NCBI GenBank assembly: GCA_049366695.1
Contig: JBMNCR010000079.1
Span: forward strand, 1 to 20,500
Length of the DNA stretch: 20,500 bases
Direction of reading: 5' to 3'
Origin: JBMNCR01 sp049366695
GTDB taxonomy: Bacteria; Bacillota; Clostridia; Eubacteriales; Alkalibacteraceae
Numbering within the stretch: the first letter of the stretch is position 1; the number at the start of each line of letters is the position of its first letter. Shown here one piece after another: positions 15,090-20,500 of this stretch. The notes beneath the pieces are model-generated. The model saw only the letters and a list, made by a program, of their open reading frames with translations. It was not told the DNA's origin and searched no databases. A program made the position numbers and the translations under genes.

Positions 15090-15815
15090 TTATTTAAATT
15101 CTATCAAATCTTTTCTATATTTTAAAGGAACAAAATTTTGTTGTAATTTTGGGTTATAACGATTTTCTATTCCTACTGTTTCAAAGTATTTTTTCCAAAG
15201 GGATTCAAAAATATCTTTGTTATCAAGTTCAACAGATTCAATTTTATTGAAAGGAGAAATTATCCAATCTCCGTTATTTGATATTATTGCAGTATTTCTG
15301 TTTTTGTCATGTATGATAAATTGTTGACTTCTCAATCTATCTGCAAAATGATAGCTTATTAGAGGCAAAATATTATACTGGGGATGTATAGCACTGTATA
15401 ATACTGTTCCTATTGATTTAAAACGTACATATCCTAAATACCTATGACATTCCATTTTTACTTTTCTTACAATGTCTAGTAGTGGAAAAACAGCTTTATG
15501 GGTATGATAATTGGTAAATTTAATACCCATATTAAAACCTAAGTTTAAATAATCAAGTATATATTTTTCTTTTAAATTATGGTCTGATAAAAAACAATTG
15601 TAGATATTTTTTAAGCATTCTTGGTAAAGAGTTTTTTTAATATTAGCGTACATTTTATTAGATAGTTCTATATCAGTTTGTATATCTTCAAAATTATTAA
15701 TTAGAGATGTTTGATATAAAATTTTTGGATATATTCCACTAGTTTCTTTTTTATTAAAATTCAGATATAAGCATGTTAGTAAGCCCTCGAAGGTATAGTC
15801 ATATAAATAATCCAT
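15090..15815 (-). CDS. DUF4130-type putative DNA metabolism protein, partner of the radical SAM gene
   Basis: The protein has about 241 residues. Its second half (LLDIVRKVKMECHRYLGYVRF, then LYSAIHPQYNILPLISYHFADR and FIIHDKNRNTAII) matches the DUF4130 / TIGR03915 family, found next to a radical SAM protein and, in other bacteria, fused to a uracil-DNA-glycosylase-like domain. No glycosylase domain is present here, and its biochemical role is not established. A TTG at 15830 would add five residues but lies within the Shine-Dalgarno GAGGAG; the ATG at 15815, seven bases after GAGGAG, is the better start. It follows the radical SAM gene by 11 bases, so the two form one operon. Confidence 0.85.
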   Translation of the reverse strand: MDYLYDYTFEGLLTCLYLNFNKKETSGIYPKILYQTSLINNFEDIQTDIELSNKMYANIKKTLYQECLKNIYNCFLSDHNLKEKYILDYLNLGFNMGIKFTNYHTHKAVFPLLDIVRKVKMECHRYLGYVRFKSIGTVLYSAIHPQYNILPLISYHFADRLRSQQFIIHDKNRNTAIISNNGDWIISPFNKIESVELDNKDIFESLWKKYFETVGIENRYNPKLQQNFVPLKYRKDLIEFK

Positions 15816-15826
15816 AATTATTCTCC

Positions 15827-17062
15827 TCAAAAAAAACTTATTTGATTAGATTTTTGTTCATTAATGTAATTGTCAACAATGTATTCTTTTTCTAAATTTT
15901 TACTATAATATCTACCTTTGCAGGTAATAAAATATTTAGCTCTTTTCATAACGCAGCCAATTTTTTTTAGGGAATCAAAACCTAAATAAGATAGTTTTCT
16001 TTCTTGAATAATTCTTTTTGCAGAAATATGTCCAATACCTGGGACTCTAATAAGTAGTTGAAAGTTAACGTCGTTAATTTCAACAGGGAATATATGCAAG
16101 TTATTTAATGCCCAATTCATCTTAGGGTCAAATTTAGTATCGATAAATTCATTTCCTTCAAAGAATAAATCTTTGGCTTTGAAGTTGTAAAAACGTAAAA
16201 GCCAGTCTGCCTGATATAAGCGATGTTCTCTTAAAAGGGGAGGGATATTTTGTTTAGAAGGCAGCAAAGGATTGTCATTTACGGCAACATATGCCGAATA
16301 ATACACTCTTTTCATTGAGTATCTAGTATATAATGCTTCAGAAGACGCTAATATCTGATAATCAGAATCATCTGTCGCACCAATAATCATTTGAGTTGAT
16401 TGACCAGCGGGTACAAATTTTTTATAGTGTTTGAGATGTTTTTTTTCATCATTTGCAATAATTAAATTGTTTTTAATATGGTTGATAGGCGATAATAAAT
16501 CTGTTAAATTCTTTTGAGGAGCTAACTTTTTTAATGATTTTTTTGAAGGGAGCTCGATATTTACGCTCATTCTATCTGCAAGATAACCACATTGGGTAAT
16601 AAGTTCTTTATCAGCTCCTGGAATAGCTTTTACATGAATATAGCCGTTATAATGGTATTTTTTCCTCAATAACAATAAAACCTTATACATATTTTCCATA
16701 GTATAATTAGAATTTCTTTCAATAGCGGAACTTAAAAATAAGCCTTCTATATAATTACGTCGATAAAATTCTATAGTAAGTTCGGCTACTTCTTGTGGAG
16801 TAAATGAAGTTCGTGGGGTATCATTGGTTACTTTATTAATACAATAAACACAGTCATAGATGCATTTATTTGTAAATAATATTTTTAAAAGAGAAATACA
16901 CCTGCCATCAGAAGACCATGAATGGCAAATTCCAAATGACCGAGAATTGCCAAGGGCAATAGGAGAATTATTACGTCTTTCTACACCACTTGATGCACAA
17001 GAAACATCGTATTTAGCACTATCGGAGAGTATTTGTAATTTATTCATTATATTATCATTCAT
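15827..17062 (-). CDS. Putative DNA modification/repair radical SAM protein with helix-hairpin-helix
   Basis: The protein has 411 residues. The radical SAM motif is CIYDCVYC (C67, C71, C74; C-x3-C-x2-C). Upstream of it is the family-specific pattern SSGVERR, GICHSWSSDGRC and LLKILFTNKC, with extra cysteines at 22, 46 and 55. The C-terminal part (about 345-385) has a helix-hairpin-helix, VPGIGHISAKRII, a non-specific DNA-binding element. This is the TIGR03916 family, predicted to act in DNA repair or modification by analogy with spore photoproduct lyase and its link to uracil-DNA glycosylase-type partners; its reaction is unknown. AGGTGA (complement of 17069-17074) precedes the ATG by six bases. 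It is first in an operon with the DUF4130 gene and has a LexA-like box over its promoter. Confidence 0.9.
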   Translation of the reverse strand: MNDNIMNKLQILSDSAKYDVSCASSGVERRNNSPIALGNSRSFGICHSWSSDGRCISLLKILFTNKCIYDCVYCINKVTNDTPRTSFTPQEVAELTIEFYRRNYIEGLFLSSAIERNSNYTMENMYKVLLLLRKKYHYNGYIHVKAIPGADKELITQCGYLADRMSVNIELPSKKSLKKLAPQKNLTDLLSPINHIKNNLIIANDEKKHLKHYKKFVPAGQSTQMIIGATDDSDYQILASSEALYTRYSMKRVYYSAYVAVNDNPLLPSKQNIPPLLREHRLYQADWLLRFYNFKAKDLFFEGNEFIDTKFDPKMNWALNNLHIFPVEINDVNFQLLIRVPGIGHISAKRIIQERKLSYLGFDSLKKIGCVMKRAKYFITCKGRYYSKNLEKEYIVDNYINEQKSNQISFF

Positions 17063-17080
17063 AAAAAATCACCTGAATAA

Positions 17081-17109
17081 ATATTAGCATATAACAAAAC
17101 AAAAAGCAA
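17081..17109 (-). promoter_or_regulatory. Promoter of the radical SAM/DUF4130 operon
   Basis: On the minus strand TTGCTT (17104-17109) and TAATAT (17081-17086) are separated by 17 bases, and TG precedes the -10 box by one base (extended -10). The -35 box overlaps the LexA-like box by three bases. The leader to the ATG at 17062 is short. Confidence 0.65.
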
Positions 17110-17120
17110 ACACATGTTCG
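17107..17120 (-). promoter_or_regulatory. LexA-like SOS box
   Basis: The minus strand reads CGAACATGTGTTTG. The Firmicute LexA operator is CGAAC-N4-GTTCG (often GTTYG or GTTYC), and this differs from the perfect palindrome at one base. It overlaps the -35 box of the radical SAM promoter, the position expected for a repressor. It fits the predicted repair function of the operon and suggests induction by DNA damage. Confidence 0.7.
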
Positions 17121-17215
17121 AAGGGTTGCTGTGGATTTTATAGACTTATTAGATTAAACATATGTGATTTTTTATTATTTAAATTTCTAGTATGTTTTAG
17201 GTATAAGGAATTGTG

Positions 17216-17221
17216 TATAAT
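17216..17221 (+). promoter_or_regulatory. Candidate -10 box upstream of the agr response regulator
   Basis: TATAAT lies about 135 bases before the response regulator start. No good -35 box is found at the right distance, so this promoter may need an activator or the match may be chance. The remaining intergenic bases to 17356 are purine-rich and show no other element. Confidence 0.3.
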
Positions 17222-17356
17222 CTTGCGAAAAGTATATATCTTGCTAATAATAACGTGGAAATAGTAGAAAGTGTAAAGCAGAAAAAAGTAAAAAAAAAAG
17301 GAAATCAATAAAATATGTAGAATATATATACTAGACGAGACTGTGGAGGGGATATA

Positions 17357-18082
17357 ATGACATTTCGAATAGCCCTATGTGACGATCAGGACTCAATTTT
17401 GTTACTTGTGCAAAAGTATCTTGAGGAAATTTCCATTGATGAAAGTATAGACATTATAATCGACTGTTTTCAAAATCCTATAAATCTATTAGATAATGTC
17501 AAACAAGAGCTATATGACATAGTATTTCTAGACGTAGATATGCCACAGATGAATGGAATAGAGTTGGGGGAGAAGTTAAAATCAAAGAATAAAAATGTTA
17601 TAATTATTTATATCACAGCTTATCATAAGTATGCATATAGGGCGTATCAAGTGAGAGCCTTTAATTATCTGATGAAGCCTATCAACAAAGATAGATTAAG
17701 AGAATGCTTTATGGAAACCATTGAATTTATGTACCAAAATAATAAACAAAAAGAAGAAGGGAGTATTACAATACAATACAAAGGTCAATTCGTGCATATT
17801 CCATATAATGGGATTATTTTCTTTGAAAAGAATAAAAATAAAGTAAAGGTAGTTTGTGGTGAAGGTGAGTACCAATATTATTCAACATTTAAAGAATTAA
17901 AAAAGAAGCTCATCAGAGAGTATTTCATCCAATGCCATCAGGGATATATCATTAATAAAGATAAAATTTTAAGATATGAAAAAAATAAAGTAATTCTGGA
18001 ATACAACTATGAAATCCCTGTAAGTAAAAAAAATACAAACACAGTAAGGCAGGTATTTGCTGAGAAATTAAGGAGAAAATAA
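17357..18082 (+). CDS. AgrA-like LytTR response regulator
   Basis: The protein has 241 residues. Residues 1-120 form a receiver domain with acidic pocket D9/D10, phosphoacceptor D59 (in VFLDVDMPQMNG), T87 and K107 in the expected places. Residues ~136-238 form a LytTR DNA-binding domain (IPYNGIIFFEKNKNKVKVV, then FIQCHQGYIINKDKI), the beta-type domain of AgrA and VirR regulators. It should be phosphorylated by the kinase encoded five bases downstream and then bind paired direct repeats on DNA; one such repeat lies at 19465-19500. GGAGGGG sits five bases before the ATG. Gene order (regulator, kinase, agrB, agrD) is the reverse of the Staphylococcus order, in which agrB and agrD come first. I leave the symbol open because LytTR regulators are numerous, but AgrA is the functional analogue. 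Confidence 0.93.
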   Translation: MTFRIALCDDQDSILLLVQKYLEEISIDESIDIIIDCFQNPINLLDNVKQELYDIVFLDVDMPQMNGIELGEKLKSKNKNVIIIYITAYHKYAYRAYQVRAFNYLMKPINKDRLRECFMETIEFMYQNNKQKEEGSITIQYKGQFVHIPYNGIIFFEKNKNKVKVVCGEGEYQYYSTFKELKKKLIREYFIQCHQGYIINKDKILRYEKNKVILEYNYEIPVSKKNTNTVRQVFAEKLRRK

Positions 18083-18087
18083 GACAG

Positions 18088-19407
18088 ATGAATATACTTT
18101 GGCAAAGCACTCAGTTTTTAGTTTTTTTATTTGAATTAACTATTATGTTTAAATATTTGAAGAGCATATTAATGCTAAAGGATATTGAATATCCTAGAAT
18201 TTGGTTAGTCATCACTAGCATGCTATGTTATTTGATTACCTTATACAATACATATCAAACAATTTCTAGCTTTATTATTTTTCTTTTAATGTTCATATAT
18301 GTTTGTATTTTTTTTAATGGTGGTGTATTTAAAAAAATATATGCTTTTGGCTGTTTTATGTTTATTAATATTGCCATAGAAAGTACTGTGGCGTTGTTTT
18401 TTTCTATTGTTTTAGATATACCTTTGTCTGAAATATCTGATGATGGAGGGGATACATTAACAAGATTAATTGCTATTGTTATTACAAAGGTATTATTGCT
18501 TTTATGTGTTTTTATTTATACAAAACAAAGAGAAAAAAAGTACAGTGTATTGCAAATAAATGTCAACAAGAGATTAATGTTAAGTGTTGCTTCTTTATTT
18601 CTTGTGATTATATTTATAGCAATATTGATATTAGATATCAGTTTAAAATTGAGTGTGAATGTATCAATGTATTTGTTAATGATAAGTATTTTTGGTCTAT
18701 CTATTATTTCCATAATCATTTATGAAGGGATATTAAACGAATCAGAAAAGCAGATGAATTTTAAGCTTCAGTTGCAAAAAAAAGAAAGTGAATATAAATA
18801 CAATCAGGAAATGGCAGTTACAGTAGACAGTATTAGAGGTATTAACCACGATATAAACAATCATCTAGCCGTGATCAGCGGGTATATTCAAATGGATAAC
18901 TGTAAAAAAGCAAAGGAATATATTGATAAACTATCACAACCTATGGAATCTATGAGGGGACTCCTTGATATACAACATCAAGCTGTTTCTTCAATACTAT
19001 ATGTTAAAACAATGTTGGCTCGTAAAAAAAACGTTTCTATAACTACAGACATTAATATAAATGAAGAGCTCTTTGTAGAAGATATGGATATGACTATTAT
19101 ATTGGGGAATCTATTAGATAATGCCATCGAAGCCACTATACTTACACGTGAGGAAGACAAAAAGATTAAGTTATCCATTAAAAGTATAGAGTATAATCTG
19201 ATTATAGATTGTGCAAATACGATGAATCCGCAACAAATTAAGTATCAAGAAAAGAAGTTCATGACAACAAAAAAAGATTCTAAAAATCATGGGATTGGAT
19301 TAAACAACATAAAAAAAATTGTTGCAAAATATGAAGGATATATGCATATTAATATTGTAGAGAATAAATTTGCAGTTAATATTACATTATTTAATAATAT
19401 TGAATAG
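18088..19407 (+). CDS. AgrC-like sensor histidine kinase
   Basis: The protein has 439 residues. The N-terminal ~215 residues carry six or seven membrane helices (about 8-25, 38-56, 61-78, 83-108, 124-146, 163-182, 191-214), the polytopic sensor of peptide-pheromone kinases. A charged linker leads to the histidine box INHDINNHLA (phosphoacceptor H254) of the AgrC/HPK10 type. The GHKL ATPase has the N box NLLDNAIEA (N341, N345) and G box HGIGLNNIKKIV (402-412). It probably detects the cyclic peptide made from the downstream agrD and passes phosphate to D59 of the upstream regulator. AGGAG (18071-18075) is 12 bases before the ATG, a loose spacing, and the regulator stop is only five bases away, so translation may be coupled. 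Confidence 0.93.
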   Translation: MNILWQSTQFLVFLFELTIMFKYLKSILMLKDIEYPRIWLVITSMLCYLITLYNTYQTISSFIIFLLMFIYVCIFFNGGVFKKIYAFGCFMFINIAIESTVALFFSIVLDIPLSEISDDGGDTLTRLIAIVITKVLLLLCVFIYTKQREKKYSVLQINVNKRLMLSVASLFLVIIFIAILILDISLKLSVNVSMYLLMISIFGLSIISIIIYEGILNESEKQMNFKLQLQKKESEYKYNQEMAVTVDSIRGINHDINNHLAVISGYIQMDNCKKAKEYIDKLSQPMESMRGLLDIQHQAVSSILYVKTMLARKKNVSITTDININEELFVEDMDMTIILGNLLDNAIEATILTREEDKKIKLSIKSIEYNLIIDCANTMNPQQIKYQEKKFMTTKKDSKNHGIGLNNIKKIVAKYEGYMHINIVENKFAVNITLFNNIE

Positions 19408-19464
19408 TTTTATATAGTGAGTTTTTATAGGTGTATTCGTTTTGAATATATCTTTTTTTATTTT

Positions 19465-19500
19465 AAGTCCAAATGTCACGTTTAAAAGTCCAATGGTCAC
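19465..19500 (+). promoter_or_regulatory. Paired direct repeat, probable binding site of the LytTR regulator
   Basis: AAGTCCAAATGTCAC (19465-19479) and AAGTCCAATGGTCAC (19486-19500) match at 13 of 15 positions. Their starts are 21 bases apart, two turns of B-DNA. Paired direct repeats about 21-22 bases apart are the known architecture of AgrA/LytTR sites, and CCA-N5-CAC recalls the VirR box. The second copy ends seven bases before the -35 box of the agrB promoter, a typical activator position. Confidence 0.65.
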
Positions 19501-19507
19501 ATGTGTA

Positions 19508-19535
19508 TTGCAATGATTTGTTGTTTTATTATAAT
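19508..19535 (+). promoter_or_regulatory. Promoter of agrBD
   Basis: TTGCAA (19508-19513, four of six matches) and TATAAT (19530-19535, perfect) are 16 bases apart. The weak -35 box next to the direct repeats is consistent with an activator-dependent promoter. Transcription would start near 19542, about 25 bases before agrB. Confidence 0.6.
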
Positions 19536-19567
19536 AAAAGTAAATAAAGCAATTTGAAGGTGATTAG

Positions 19568-20191
19568 ATGATCATATCAGTATCAAGAAAAATTGCCCAA
19601 TATATTTATAATAAAAATGATGAGAAGAAAACTTCTATAGAGGTTTACCGATACGGAGTAGAAGTGCTATTGTCTATATTATTAAATACAGTATTGATAC
19701 TTAGTTTAGGATGGATATTGAATATTTTTATTGAAATTGCTATTTTCATGCTAGCCTTTGGATTATTACGTGTTTTAGCAGGGGGCTATCACGCTAAAAC
19801 ACATCTTTCCTGTTTTTTAATATACATATCAACTGCAGTTCCCACGATTTTACTTATCCGCTATTTTCAAATGCCATTATTCCAACAACTATTATTTATC
19901 GAATTGTTAAGCTTAGTTTCTTTATTTCTTGTATATAAATTTGCCCCGGTAGATTCAAAAAACAGGCCTATGAGTCATAAAGAAATTTTCGTATATAGAA
20001 CTAGAAGTAGGGGATTTATTACTTTTTTTTCGATAAGCTTGGTATTTGCGTGTTTATTTTTCCCCTCCATAATATATTATGTAACCATTTCTGCCGGTGC
20101 GGTATTTATAGAGTCCATTACTTTACTACCAAAATTTAATAAAAAGGAGGATGTTAAGAATGAAAAGACCAAATCCATTATTGAGCATTAA
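19568..20191 (+). CDS. agrB: AgrB-like membrane peptidase for autoinducing peptide maturation
   Basis: This 207-residue membrane protein cuts the C-terminal tail from AgrD and forms the thiolactone or lactone ring. The catalytic pair lies in RVLAGGYHAKTHLSCF, H75 and C82, with the family spacing of seven. The preceding segment LLRVLAGG is a family hallmark. Several hydrophobic stretches (about 32-66, 82-100, 107-124, 150-185) form the membrane core, and PVDSKNRPMS in the cytoplasmic loop is also conserved. AAGG (19557-19560) lies seven bases before the ATG. The gene has its own promoter, 160 bases after the kinase, and overlaps agrD by 32 bases in a different frame. Confidence 0.95.
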   Translation: MIISVSRKIAQYIYNKNDEKKTSIEVYRYGVEVLLSILLNTVLILSLGWILNIFIEIAIFMLAFGLLRVLAGGYHAKTHLSCFLIYISTAVPTILLIRYFQMPLFQQLLFIELLSLVSLFLVYKFAPVDSKNRPMSHKEIFVYRTRSRGFITFFSISLVFACLFFPSIIYYVTISAGAVFIESITLLPKFNKKEDVKNEKTKSIIEH

Positions 20192-20309
20192 AAAACATGC
20201 AATTCATCTATTGGGAGCATTAATTGTACTAGTTGCAGTAGCTAGTGCTGCTTTTCCATGTATATGGTTGTTTGGACAACCTAAGGTTCCTGAAGAATTG
20301 CTGGATTGA
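20160..20309 (+). CDS. agrD: AgrD-like autoinducing peptide precursor
   Basis: This 49-codon gene starts within the end of agrB, with AAGGAGG (20144-20150) nine bases before its ATG; an in-frame ATG at 20151 directly touches that site and is less likely. The product has the three AgrD parts. The leader begins MKRPNPLLSIKKHAIHLL and continues as a hydrophobic helix (GALIVLVAVASAA). The core is FPCIWLF with C34, and the tail is GQPKVPEELLD. Aligned with Staphylococcus AgrD, the tail VPEEL matches VPKEL. That places cleavage after F38 and predicts a five-residue ring C-I-W-L-F closed through the cysteine. The length of the exocyclic N-terminal tail cannot be read from sequence. Position after agrB and the tail motif make the identification firm; the exact mature peptide is inference. 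Confidence 0.92.
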   Translation: MKRPNPLLSIKKHAIHLLGALIVLVAVASAAFPCIWLFGQPKVPEELLD

Positions 20310-20374
20310 GATGGCTGACCTTGTTATAGTTTCAGATTTTTTTCTAGAAATTACTATGAATTATTGAACAAGTT

Positions 20375-20402
20375 CTAGGCAGAAAATAGATATTCTGCCT
20401 AG
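20375..20402 (+). terminator. Hairpin downstream of agrD
   Basis: A perfect 10-bp stem (20375-20384 with 20393-20402) with an eight-base loop lies 65 bases after the agrD stop. No T-tract follows on either strand, so it is a weak intrinsic terminator at best. It may stabilise the agrBD transcript end. Confidence 0.4.
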
Positions 20403-20500
20403 CTACTAAATTGATCGAAATCATTTAACTGAATAATATCCCAAAATGGATGTTTATTTTATATATCAGATGCTTCTTTGCCTATACTTAAAAGCAATGT

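Noticed and set aside
17065..17173. Distant inverted repeat AAAAAATCAC / GTGATTTTTT flanking the repair promoter
   Set aside because: The arms are about 90 bases apart and A/T-rich; no mobile element or attachment-site structure is associated.

Overview
The window is AT-rich DNA from an anaerobic, low-GC Firmicute, most likely a clostridium. Supporting signs are two tRNA-sensing T-box leaders, AGGAGG-type ribosome binding sites, [FeFe]-hydrogenase maturases, and an agr-type peptide quorum-sensing locus. No transposase, integrase or CRISPR array is visible, so this reads as chromosome rather than a mobile island.

Layout. (1) 1-3037: a tRNA-Pro(CGG) and an ECF-transporter S component on the minus strand, divergent from a MocR/PdxR-type regulator (probable vitamin B6 uptake pair), then an iron-sulfur flavoprotein-like reductase. 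(2) 3218-4246: a ketopantoate reductase family protein on the minus strand. (3) 4508-9690: ileS behind an Ile T-box, then a phosphohexomutase. (4) 10054-13089: hydG, a TM1266-type small regulator and hydE, two of the three H-cluster maturases; hydF and the hydrogenase itself are not in the window. (5) 13431-14999: a stand-alone trpB behind a Trp T-box. (6) 15090-17120: on the minus strand, a radical SAM protein and a DUF4130 protein forming a predicted DNA repair pair, with a LexA-like box overlapping the promoter. (7) 17357-20309: a complete agr-like locus in the order response regulator, histidine kinase, agrB, agrD. The agrD gene is only 49 codons and overlaps the end of agrB.

How the genes work together. 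IleRS and TrpB are each controlled by transcription attenuation that senses their own uncharged tRNA. HydG supplies Fe(CO)2(CN)-type synthons and HydE acts with it in building the H-cluster. The radical SAM/DUF4130 pair is probably induced by DNA damage through LexA. In the agr locus AgrD is matured by AgrB into a cyclic peptide, the kinase senses it, and the LytTR regulator probably binds a 21-bp-period direct repeat directly upstream of the agrB promoter, closing a positive feedback loop.

The observations most worth a second look are the agrD peptide and its repeat operator, the LexA-like box on the uncharacterised repair pair, and a HydG whose auxiliary-cluster cysteine motif is rearranged.
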